Below, piece by piece: positions 16,219 through 23,880 of a stretch of 32,364 nucleotides of DNA (its first letter is position 1; each line of letters opens with the position of its first letter). The stretch covers positions 1-32,364 of the forward strand of contig DCCQ01000133.1 in assembly GCA_002314195.1 (NCBI GenBank), given 5' to 3'. Below the pieces are notes generated by a model. The model searched no databases. It was not told the DNA's origin and was given only the letters and a program-made list of their open reading frames with translations. The position numbers and the translations under genes were made by a program. The stretch comes from Bacteroidales bacterium UBA1077. GTDB taxonomy: Bacteria; Bacteroidota; Bacteroidia; Bacteroidales; UBA932.

Positions 16219-19200
16219 TTATCCAATAAAATACCTGACAGCATTCTCGAACAGCGGCTGCTCAAGGTCGGCCTCGATGTTCTTCAACAGATTCCTCTCG
16301 TACCTCTCGCTGTGACCCATCTTCCCAAGGATCTGGCCGTTGCGGCTGATGATGCCCTCGATGGCGTAGTAAGACCCGTTAGGATTGTAAGGCGACTCCA
16401 TCGTAGGCTCATCCGTCAGCGGATCAACGTACTGGAACGCCACCTGACCGTTGGCGAACAACTCACGCGCCAACTCCTCGCTCACCACAAACTTGCCCTC
16501 ACCATGGCTCACCGGGATCGCATATTCATCTCCGATAGTCATTCCCTTGAGCCAAGGAGAGTTGGTCGTCGCGACGCGGGTCGTCACCATCTGCGAGATG
16601 TGCCTGTTGATGTCGTTGCGGAACAGGGTAGGAGAGTCCTTTGTCACTTTGCCGAGCTCCCCGTAAGGCAGCAGACCGGATTTCACAAGCGCCTGGAAGC
16701 CATTGCATATTCCCAGAATCAAGCCGCCACGTGAAAGCAGCCCCTCGATTGCCGCCGCGATGTCCTTGTTGTTCAGCACGTTCGCGATGAACTTGCCGCT
16801 TCCGTCCGGCTCGTCACCGGCCGAGAAACCACCGCTCAGCATCAGAATCTGGCAGTTGTCGATGTTCTCCTTCATCTCCGCGATCGACTCGAACACATCC
16901 TTGTCTGAAAGGTTGCGGAAGACTGATGTGCGGATTTCCGCCCCGGCCTTGCGGAATGCCTTCGCCGAATCGTAGTCGCAGTTCGTGCCAGGGAAGACCG
17001 GAAGGTAAGCGACCACCTTGTCAACCTTAGGCCCTTTATATTCAAGATCCACCTTCTTGGCCTTGAAAGGCTTCACACCCTCCATTCCCTTAGGAATCAG
17101 TTTCTTGAAGTCAGGCTTGCTGACAGCAGGGTAAACTTTCTCGAAGAGCGACGCGTTGAAATCCATCAACTCGAAGATGGACAGTTTCGTTCCGTTGACG
17201 CGGACATTGCCGTCCTCTCCGGAGGTGACGGAGCCAATCTCGATGGCGTTCTCAAAATCAAGCGCGCTGCCATCGGTCTCAACCACGATGGAACCGTAGT
17301 TCAGATTGAACAGGTCGTCCTCCGAAAGGTTCACGTCGAAGCCGAAAGCGTTACCGAAACTCATCTTGCAGAGCGCCTCCGCGACCCCACCGAATCCCAC
17401 GGCCCAACCGGCCACGATCGTTCCGTCCTCTATCTTTTCCTGAATATGATTCCAGTTCCTCTTGAGCTGCTCTGTGTCAGGCATTCTGTTCGCGAGCGGC
17501 GTGTGCTTCACAAGGTAGAGGCGGTCTCCCTCCCATTTGAGTTCCGGAGAGATCACGTTGTCGGCCTTTACAGGAGTGATACCGAACGCGATAAGGGTCG
17601 GTGGAACGTGGATTGTGCCGTTCTCGGTCTCGAATGATCCGCTCATGGAATCCTTTCCGCCGATGGATGCGAGTCCGAGTTCCTTCTGCATCTTCAGCGC
17701 ACCGAGCAGAGCCGCGGTCGGCTTGCCCCATACCTTAGGATCAGCGGTCATCCTCTCGAAATATTCCTGACAGGAGAATCTCATTGTCTCCCAATGCCCT
17801 CCGGCAGCCACTACCTTGCTGCAAGCCTCGATGAATGAATATGCCGCACCGTGGTAAGGACTCCATTCGCAAAGGTCCGGATTGAATCCGAACGCCATCA
17901 TGCTCGCGGTGTCGGTGTACCCGTCCACCGGAAGTTTCTGGACAGAGACCTGAGTCTCAGTTGTCTGGAGCTCGCCTCCGAACGGCATCAGCACGGTCGA
18001 GCGTCCGATGGTGGAGTCGAACATCTCTATAAGGCCTTTCTGGCAGGTTACATTCGGGTCTTGCAGGTTGGCGAACATTCTCTCTTTCAGATCCTTGCCC
18101 GGCACGTCGCGGAAGAACGGATCTCTGTCATCGACCGCTCCGATCGTGGCCTTGGAATAATGCTTCGCTCCGGCGCTGTCGATGAACGCCCTGCTGAGAT
18201 CCACGACCACCTTGTCACCGTAGAACATCCTCATCCTGGCTGTGTCGGTGACCTCGGCGACGTGTGTCACCTCGATGTTCTCGCTGTGACAGAGTTTCTT
18301 GAACTCTTCCTCGTCCTTTGCCTCAACTACGACGGCCATGCGCTCCTGTGACTCGCTGATGGCCAGCTCCGTGGAGTTCATTCCGCTGTATTTGACCGGA
18401 ACACGGTCGAGGTAGATGTCCAGCCCGTCGGCAAGTTCTCCGATGGCGACACTCACTCCGCCGGCTCCGAAGTCGTTCGATTTCTTTATAAGTTTGGTGA
18501 CCTCCGGCCTTCTGAAAAGCCTCTCCAACTTTCTCTCTTCCGGAGCGTTACCTTTCTGCACCTCGCTTCCGCAAGTCTCAAGGGATTCCTCCGTGTGTTC
18601 TTTGGACGAGCCGGTGGCTCCTCCGATTCCGTCACGTCCGGTACGACCACCGATCATCAGCACGACATCCCCGGCCTTAGGGCTTTCCCTTCTCACATCC
18701 TCGGCCTTCACTGCTCCCACCACGGCTCCGACCTCCATTCTCTTGGCGGTGTAGCCCTCGTGGTAGATCTCACGGACGTGGGTTGTGGCAAGGCCGATCT
18801 GGTTGCCGTAGGATGAATATCCATGCGCTGCTTTCTTGGTGATGACCTTCTGCGGAAGCTTGCCCGGAAGTGTCTCGCTTACAGGCTTGTAGATGTCTCC
18901 TGCTCCTGTGACGCGCATCGCCTGATAGACGTAGGAACGGCCGGAAAGCGGATCCCTGATGGCTCCTCCGAGGCAGGTGGCCGCTCCTCCGAACGGCTCG
19001 ATCTCCGTAGGGTGGTTGTGGGTCTCGTTCTTGAACATCAGCAGCCATCTCTCGGTCTGCCCGTCCACATCGACATCGATGAAAACGCTGCATGCGTTGT
19101 TCTCCTCGCTGACCTCCATGTCATCCAGCAGGCCGTGCTTCCTGAGATATTTCGCACCAATCGTGGCCATGTCCATCAGGTTCAGTCCCTTCTTCTCACG

Positions 19201-19974
19201 GCCGGTCTCCGCGCGCATCTTCATGTACAGGCTCATCGTGCCGTCAATATCCTCCTTGATGAAGGAGTCTTCCACATCAATGCTTTCCAGTTCGGTTGTG
19301 AAGGTGGTGTGGCGGCAATGGTCGCTCCAATAGGTGTCCAGAATCCTCAGTTCAGTCTCGTTCGGATCCCTGCCTTCCTCGGAGAAGTACCTGACAACCT
19401 CAGCGAGATCGTCAGCGTTCATCGCAAGCCCCATCTTCTTGCAATATGCCTTCAGGTCGTCCCCGCTCATATTCCTGAATCCTTCCAGCACGGGAACTGG
19501 TTTGACCGCCGCATGCTCTGTGTCAGCGAGTTTGCTGAGGTCTTTCGTGCGGGACTCCACAGGATTTATGTAGTAGTGGCGGATCTTCTCAAGTGTCTCT
19601 TCGGAAGCGTCGGCATCGACAATCAGCAGTTTTGAGCTCTTGATGCTGATCTGTGCGGATGGCTCGATCAGGTGCACGCAGTCCACAGCCGAGGCCGCTC
19701 TCTGGTCGAACTGGCCGGGCAGGTACTCCACGGCGATGTATTTCGCTCCGTCCAGATCTATCGAATCTGTGACTGAGTCGGTCACAATCTCTCCGAAGAC
19801 ACTGTAGCGGCTCTTTTCCAGAAGCTCCGACGTGAATCCGAAAAGGTCATAAACATTAAGCAGCCGAAGCGTTTTCAGCTCCAGCTGCAAGTTCTCGTTG
19901 AGTTCCCCAAGAAGACTCTTTGCCTCCACCTGGAACTCCGGGTGTTTCTCCACGAAAATGCGGTAATTGGACAT
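16219..19974 (-). CDS. purL: Phosphoribosylformylglycinamidine synthase, large single-chain form
   Basis: 1251 aa, the fused form that combines FGAM synthase and glutamine amidotransferase. It converts FGAR, glutamine and ATP to FGAM in de novo purine synthesis. N-terminal and linker regions carry DTYWSDHCRHTTF and FKNETHNHPTEIEPFGGAAT, the latter a purM-like ATP-binding signature. The C-terminal amidotransferase has PGTNCDYDSAKAF, LSGGFSAGDEPDGSGKF, the nucleophile Cys1090 in LGICNGFQAL, and the catalytic His in PVSHGEGKF. Start is the ATG at 19974, 29 nt from a strong Bacteroidota promoter. Its upstream neighbour is now a restriction-modification cassette. Confidence 0.97.
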   Translation of the reverse strand: MSNYRIFVEKHPEFQVEAKSLLGELNENLQLELKTLRLLNVYDLFGFTSELLEKSRYSVFGEIVTDSVTDSIDLDGAKYIAVEYLPGQFDQRAASAVDCVHLIEPSAQISIKSSKLLIVDADASEETLEKIRHYYINPVESRTKDLSKLADTEHAAVKPVPVLEGFRNMSGDDLKAYCKKMGLAMNADDLAEVVRYFSEEGRDPNETELRILDTYWSDHCRHTTFTTELESIDVEDSFIKEDIDGTMSLYMKMRAETGREKKGLNLMDMATIGAKYLRKHGLLDDMEVSEENNACSVFIDVDVDGQTERWLLMFKNETHNHPTEIEPFGGAATCLGGAIRDPLSGRSYVYQAMRVTGAGDIYKPVSETLPGKLPQKVITKKAAHGYSSYGNQIGLATTHVREIYHEGYTAKRMEVGAVVGAVKAEDVRRESPKAGDVVLMIGGRTGRDGIGGATGSSKEHTEESLETCGSEVQKGNAPEERKLERLFRRPEVTKLIKKSNDFGAGGVSVAIGELADGLDIYLDRVPVKYSGMNSTELAISESQERMAVVVEAKDEEEFKKLCHSENIEVTHVAEVTDTARMRMFYGDKVVVDLSRAFIDSAGAKHYSKATIGAVDDRDPFFRDVPGKDLKERMFANLQDPNVTCQKGLIEMFDSTIGRSTVLMPFGGELQTTETQVSVQKLPVDGYTDTASMMAFGFNPDLCEWSPYHGAAYSFIEACSKVVAAGGHWETMRFSCQEYFERMTADPKVWGKPTAALLGALKMQKELGLASIGGKDSMSGSFETENGTIHVPPTLIAFGITPVKADNVISPELKWEGDRLYLVKHTPLANRMPDTEQLKRNWNHIQEKIEDGTIVAGWAVGFGGVAEALCKMSFGNAFGFDVNLSEDDLFNLNYGSIVVETDGSALDFENAIEIGSVTSGEDGNVRVNGTKLSIFELMDFNASLFEKVYPAVSKPDFKKLIPKGMEGVKPFKAKKVDLEYKGPKVDKVVAYLPVFPGTNCDYDSAKAFRKAGAEIRTSVFRNLSDKDVFESIAEMKENIDNCQILMLSGGFSAGDEPDGSGKFIANVLNNKDIAAAIEGLLSRGGLILGICNGFQALVKSGLLPYGELGKVTKDSPTLFRNDINRHISQMVTTRVATTNSPWLKGMTIGDEYAIPVSHGEGKFVVSEELARELFANGQVAFQYVDPLTDEPTMESPYNPNGSYYAIEGIISRNGQILGKMGHSERYERNLLKNIEADLEQPLFENAVRYFIG

Positions 19975-20002
19975 CTTTGAAGTTCTGTTTTTAAGACTAA
20001 CG

Positions 20003-20034
20003 CAAAGTTAGTTCTTTCGGCCCACATTTACAAA
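20003..20034 (-). promoter_or_regulatory. purL promoter (repeat copy A)
   Basis: On the minus strand TTTG (20034-20031) and TAACTTTG (20010-20003) are separated by 20 nt, a full match to the Bacteroidota sigma factor consensus. The 32-bp segment matches 28 of 32 bases of 21832-21863, including much of the spacer (GTTCTTTCG and CACATTT on the plus strand), so the two are copies and not just two consensus promoters. Confidence 0.85.
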
Positions 20035-20046
20035 ATCATTTCTTGG

Positions 20047-20928
20047 TCATAACCAAGAAAAATCATTGGAGATCAGAAGTTCATCTTTTTTGATAAGATG
20101 AGTGGTTTGCATAGGAATTGATTGATATGAAAGAAAGTGTTTATGCGCCAAATTCTTAACATCTTCAACGCAGTCATACGTCATTAGGTAGTTCCCTTTG
20201 AACTCAGAGACAAGGTCAAACAGGCCTTCGTGATCAATCTCAAAATGAGTATAAAGTCGATGACCCGCGACAGTGTACGGTGGGTCAATGAAAAATGCTG
20301 CCTTGGGATCATGAATATGTTGCCGTATTATTGAAAAAGCATCAGCCTGATGGAATTCTATTTTTGTTGACATCTCATGAATTGCCTTTATTCTTCTGGC
20401 GAGTGTCTCTGGATACCATCTAGAAAATATTCCTTTTCTGTTTTCTCCGTTCTTCATCATTCCGGAACCTTTAGCAAGGATTCCTCCATGGCAGGTCCTG
20501 TTTCTAAGCAGAGTCGAGAAAGCTAATTCTCTATCGTTCTTGCCCTCTTTTGAAAGGATGTTATGAAGCTCTTCATATTGAGGTTTGAATGTCAATATTT
20601 GGGCAATAAGCCAATCGCAATCGTTGCTTAGCATAGTTTTCCAAACAGCCGCGACATCTTCATCAATTTCGGAGAATATGACTTTCTTGAAATATCCTTC
20701 GAATAGTGCGGTAAGTCCTGTGATTCCACCTCCACAGAAAGGTTCTATCAACGTGTCACAGCCAGAACAATGGCTGAACCATTTCCTTGATGTAGGCACA
20801 AGCCATGTTTTCCCACCCGGATACCTGAATGGACTTCGTTGAGGAACTGATGAGACATTCACCACTTTCCCCTTTTCTATAACAATATTCCCGAACAAAT
20901 CGTAATTGACAATAGTTTGCATAATCAT
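20047..20928 (-). CDS. Adenine-N6 DNA methyltransferase, D12 (Dam-like, alpha) class
   Basis: 293 aa. Motif order is that of alpha-class enzymes: motif X FRYPGGK (34-40), motif I IEPFCGGG (61-68), motif IV DPPY (215-218), and motif V-like YLMTYD. This class methylates the N6 of adenine, so the recognition site must contain A. Its start overlaps the endonuclease stop by 4 bp (ATGA), a translationally coupled pair. Motif IV is DPPY, not the SPPY more common in cytosine-N4 enzymes. Base composition is AT-rich compared with purL: the 60-bp line at 20101 has 20 G+C and the line at 17701 in purL has 37. This fits horizontal acquisition. Specificity cannot be read from sequence. An in-frame ATG at 20922 is an alternative start. 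Confidence 0.92.
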   Translation of the reverse strand: MIMQTIVNYDLFGNIVIEKGKVVNVSSVPQRSPFRYPGGKTWLVPTSRKWFSHCSGCDTLIEPFCGGGITGLTALFEGYFKKVIFSEIDEDVAAVWKTMLSNDCDWLIAQILTFKPQYEELHNILSKEGKNDRELAFSTLLRNRTCHGGILAKGSGMMKNGENRKGIFSRWYPETLARRIKAIHEMSTKIEFHQADAFSIIRQHIHDPKAAFFIDPPYTVAGHRLYTHFEIDHEGLFDLVSEFKGNYLMTYDCVEDVKNLAHKHFLSYQSIPMQTTHLIKKDELLISNDFSWL

Positions 20929-21812
20929 TCGTTAGCTTCTCCGTTGGACGTGTCGAGAATTGTACGCGGATTCTCAGGTGATATCTGTGATTGATTCTTT
21001 GATTCAAGCTTCTTTTGTAGAGTTCTCACAAATACGTTGATGCTTCCTGGCCTTGGCGCAATCACCATGTTCAATGCAGAATGATATTCCGTGTACACGA
21101 CCCTAGATAAAGCAATATGGTAAGAGTCAGTGTGTGGATCATGTTCTAAGCGGTAAAGAAACCAAGCAATATCTGCATTATCTTCATTTACTGCAGGAAG
21201 TTCAGGCAATGTTGAGAAGAACTCCTCCTGAATGACTATGCATTGTTTCTTTCCCCATGACTTGAAGATGCCTCCTTTAGAAAGCATCTGCGGAATAAGC
21301 CTTTTCCTTGAGGATGAAAGGTAGTCTGGGTGCGGATAATTCTCACCATCCCATCTGAAATCAGGTGCTGGATTTTCGATGTACTTATTGAATGCGTTTC
21401 TTAGATTTCCGGAGATATACACACCTTGCACTTCCACAGAGGCGAAATCGAGGATGCCCCCGTTATCATCCAACCACACTATAACGTAGTCGATGTTCCC
21501 AGCGGATTTGCCATCAATGTCATTCAGCTTGACTTCAGAAAGAGATGTCCATTTGGATCCGGTTGGAAACGCGAATTTTGCGGCATTTTCAATGATCGTC
21601 CAATCTTCACGAAATCGTACAGGGCAGGTAATGACACATTCCCCGTTATGAAAGATACTACACACTCCTAATGGATCTTGTGCTTTGTCCTTTGTGCAGT
21701 TTGGAACAATATTGCAGTATGGACAAAGTTTGTTTGCTCTGAAGTTATCTGCTTTTTTGCTTTTGTTGGATATTGGAAATCCAAATACCTCAGCAAGAGG
21801 GTTACTATTCAT
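20925..21812 (-). CDS. NotI-family type II restriction endonuclease
   Basis: 295 aa. The N-terminal part has the Cys pattern of NotI-type enzymes, which bind iron through four Cys: CPYC (30-33), NCT (39), GVCS (51), CVITCP (59-63). A PD-(D/E)xK-like catalytic core follows: Asp108 in GNIDYVIV and E127-V-Q129 in ASVEVQGVYISG, comparable to the E-x-Q and following segment of NotI. It is paired by a 4-bp overlap with an adenine methyltransferase, which supports a restriction role. It is the first gene of the cassette and has its own promoter 20 nt upstream. Because NotI's site (GCGGCCGC) has no A and the partner methylates A, this enzyme must cut a different sequence (inference). AT-rich, probably acquired. 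Confidence 0.8.
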   Translation of the reverse strand: MNSNPLAEVFGFPISNKSKKADNFRANKLCPYCNIVPNCTKDKAQDPLGVCSIFHNGECVITCPVRFREDWTIIENAAKFAFPTGSKWTSLSEVKLNDIDGKSAGNIDYVIVWLDDNGGILDFASVEVQGVYISGNLRNAFNKYIENPAPDFRWDGENYPHPDYLSSSRKRLIPQMLSKGGIFKSWGKKQCIVIQEEFFSTLPELPAVNEDNADIAWFLYRLEHDPHTDSYHIALSRVVYTEYHSALNMVIAPRPGSINVFVRTLQKKLESKNQSQISPENPRTILDTSNGEANE

Positions 21813-21831
21813 AAACGACTATGTTTTAGTC

Positions 21832-21863
21832 CAAAGTTAGTTCTTTCGATTCACATTTGCAAA
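21832..21863 (-). promoter_or_regulatory. Promoter of the restriction-modification cassette (repeat copy B)
   Basis: On the minus strand TTTG (21863-21860), a 20-nt spacer and TAACTTTG (21839-21832) reproduce the purL promoter; 28 of 32 bases agree with 20003-20034. The endonuclease ATG follows about 20 nt later, which leaves a very short leader. Confidence 0.8.
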
Positions 21864-21890
21864 GATAACGCAGTTCACGATGGTGTGCGC

Positions 21891-22919
21891 TTAGTCAACC
21901 CAATGGCTGAAGAAACGCCAGATTTCGGAGCAGGTGTCCATGTCCTTGTCGGACCAGGAATGGTCTCCGCCTTCGACTTTGTAGAGCCAGACTTCGGTTG
22001 GTCTGCCGCCTTTCACCGCTGGTTTGCCGGCCTTGAACTGATAGAGAGTGACTTGGTTGCGGCCATCCCGACGAGGAAGCTCGGTGACATATTCCTCGGT
22101 GCAACCGTTGACGGCGATGATTCTGCTGACCGCGGCAGGGACGGGGATATACGCTCCCCAACCTCCTTTGTTTTCCGGGTCACCGAGCCACTCGGACGTG
22201 CGGTCCTGCGTGCCGTGTACTTCCATGAAAGGAAGCGGGTGCTTGTAGGAATATTCAGTTTCCATCCAGTTGAACTGAAGTCCGGCTATCGAGGCCATTG
22301 CCTTGAAGGCTCTGGGAGCCCGCATAGCGATCAGGTAGATGATGTCACCTCCGTTGGACATTCCGGTGAGAAAGGTGTTCTTCGGACTGAGGTCGAATTT
22401 TTTCTGGAGTTCTTTGGAAAGGGCGATGAGGAACTTCACGTCATCTGTCTTCATGCCTTCTTGGGACGGGTAGCGGACATTCCAACCCGGTTTGCCTTTC
22501 GGGTCCTTGATCCCTTGAGGGTAACAGACCGCGAAGCCGTTTTTGTCGGCGACATCCATCATGGCCTTCTTTCCCTTGAGAGCCGATCCGCCGTAGCCGT
22601 GCAGGACTATAACGAGCGGAGCTCCCGCCTTCAATCCTTTCGGACGGTAGAGGTAATATTCCCGCTGAAGCCCCTGATTCTTCATCGTGAACCGTTCGCA
22701 CCGCTCCCTTACTCCATGCTCTTCGGCAGGACTTTCACTGAGTGTGGATGCTTCGACAGGCTCGGCATCCGGTTGATTCGCAACGTAGAATATGTTTTGT
22801 CTGCTGCTTGTACGGTCGCTGAGCCTGTCGAAGCGACAGTCCATGACGTTCTCCGGGCCATTGCTTCCCATAACACTGGCCAGGGTTAAAAACACAGAAA
22901 TAATCGTGTTGGATAACAT
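21891..22919 (-). CDS. Secreted PHB-depolymerase/LpqC-like esterase (alpha/beta hydrolase) with an inserted REP pair
   Basis: About 342 aa. Probable signal peptide MLSNTIISVFLTLASVMGS. The catalytic region has the oxyanion segment VIVLHGYGGSALKGKK, nucleophile Ser in LTGMSNGGDIIYL, and His in VEGGDHSWSDKD, typical of the polyhydroxybutyrate depolymerase / feruloyl esterase-like family. Substrate unknown; such proteins often act on polysaccharide esters. The frame begins at a TTG (22961), but the ATG at 22919 starts the signal peptide and is chosen. Residues about 30-57, between signal peptide and catalytic domain, are encoded by two REP-like units in inverted orientation (FDRLSDR and PVEAS are their translation). 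The insertion keeps the frame and spares the fold. Confidence 0.82.
   Translation of the reverse strand: MLSNTIISVFLTLASVMGSNGPENVMDCRFDRLSDRTSSRQNIFYVANQPDAEPVEASTLSESPAEEHGVRERCERFTMKNQGLQREYYLYRPKGLKAGAPLVIVLHGYGGSALKGKKAMMDVADKNGFAVCYPQGIKDPKGKPGWNVRYPSQEGMKTDDVKFLIALSKELQKKFDLSPKNTFLTGMSNGGDIIYLIAMRAPRAFKAMASIAGLQFNWMETEYSYKHPLPFMEVHGTQDRTSEWLGDPENKGGWGAYIPVPAAVSRIIAVNGCTEEYVTELPRRDGRNQVTLYQFKAGKPAVKGGRPTEVWLYKVEGGDHSWSDKDMDTCSEIWRFFSHWVD
22750..22834. repeat. Inverted pair of REP-like units inside the esterase gene (copies 3 and 4)
   Basis: GCTTCGACAGGCTC (22750-22763) and GAGCCTGTCGAAGC (22821-22834) are perfect 14-bp inverse complements. Each continues into the family sequence: GGCATCC after the first, CGGTCGCT before the second. 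The arrangement resembles a bacterial interspersed mosaic element, here lying in coding sequence. Confidence 0.85.
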
Positions 22920-23016
22920 ATTGATCGATGGGCTTTTAATGAATATCCTCCCGTCGGACAAGGCGAGAGGATGTTGTTTACTAATTTGATTTACAAAGTG
23001 TTAGTTTCCACGCACA

Positions 23017-23811
23017 CTATTTGTTCTCGGCAGCCTCGACGGCCTTGAAGTAGCGGTAGGAGTTGACCTTGAGCTCACCGGCGGCCGGCTCGTCAAGCAC
23101 AACGACACCATTCTCGTGCAGCTGAAGGGCGGAGAGGGTGACATAGTGGCTCACAGGACCTTCGATGGCATCCTTGACAGCCTTGGCCTTCTTGCCGCCG
23201 AAAGCGAGAACGAGGACCTCTTTGGCTCCGCACACTGTGGCGACACCGACTGACATGGCCTGCTTCGGAACCTTGTTGACATCGTTGTCGAAGAAGCGGG
23301 AGTTGACCTCAAGGGTGTCCTGAGTCAGGGTCATGACTCTTGTCCTTGAGTTGAGGGAAGAGAACGGCTCATTGAACGCAAGATGGCCGTCCTCGCCGAC
23401 TCCGCCGAGGAACAGGTCGATCCCTCCGGCCTCGACGATGGCCTTCTCGTAGTCCTCACACTCTTTGGCAAGGTCAGGAGCGTTGCCGTTGAGGATGTGG
23501 ATGTTCTCCGCAGGGACGTCAACCTTGTCGAACAGGTTCTTGTGCATGAAACTGTGGTAGCTCTCAGGATGGCTCTCAGGAAGTCCGACATATTCATCCA
23601 TGTTGAATGTGATGACATTCTTGAATGAGATCTCTCCAGCCTCGTACATTCTGACGAGTTCGGCATATACATCCAGCGGAGTGGAACCGGTAGGGAGGCC
23701 AAGCACGAATGGCTTGTCTGTCTTCTCAGCCTTTGCCTTGATTGCGGCGGCGATGTGGTGGGCGGCCCAGATTGAGCCTTCCTTCTTTGTGTCTCTGATG
23801 ATTACTTTCAT
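23017..23811 (-). CDS. nagB: Glucosamine-6-phosphate deaminase
   Basis: 264 aa, the normal NagB length. Converts glucosamine 6-phosphate to fructose 6-phosphate and ammonia in amino-sugar catabolism. Catalytic residues fall at the E. coli positions: Asp72 in FNMDEYVGL, Asp141, His143 and Glu148 in GGVGEDGHLAFNEP. The phosphate-binding LPTGSTP loop (40-46) is intact. It starts 45 bp after the NagB/PIG-L fusion gene ends, on the same strand, so the two probably form an operon. It is clearly the active deaminase of the pair. Confidence 0.96.
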   Translation of the reverse strand: MKVIIRDTKKEGSIWAAHHIAAAIKAKAEKTDKPFVLGLPTGSTPLDVYAELVRMYEAGEISFKNVITFNMDEYVGLPESHPESYHSFMHKNLFDKVDVPAENIHILNGNAPDLAKECEDYEKAIVEAGGIDLFLGGVGEDGHLAFNEPFSSLNSRTRVMTLTQDTLEVNSRFFDNDVNKVPKQAMSVGVATVCGAKEVLVLAFGGKKAKAVKDAIEGPVSHYVTLSALQLHENGVVVLDEPAAGELKVNSYRYFKAVEAAENK

Positions 23812-23830
23812 GATGATATTCTTTTAATAT

Positions 23831-23880
23831 GTTATTTCAATTTTGGAAAAACCTTGTTATTTCAATCTCAGGAAAACCTC
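23831..23880. repeat. 25-bp tandem duplication of the 3' end of the NagB/PIG-L gene
   Basis: 23831-23855 and 23856-23880 are adjacent direct repeats with 20 of 25 bases identical (both start GTTATTTCAAT). The right copy contains the last codons and stop of the fusion gene; the left copy would read almost the same peptide and a second stop. Confidence 0.75.

Noticed and set aside
18823..19635. 270-codon plus-strand open frame
   Set aside because: Antisense shadow of purL, which is unambiguous.
21678..22889. 403-codon plus-strand open frame
   Set aside because: Antisense to the esterase and the start of the NotI-like gene. It has no recognisable domain and reads across the cassette promoter; the esterase on the other strand has clear catalytic motifs.
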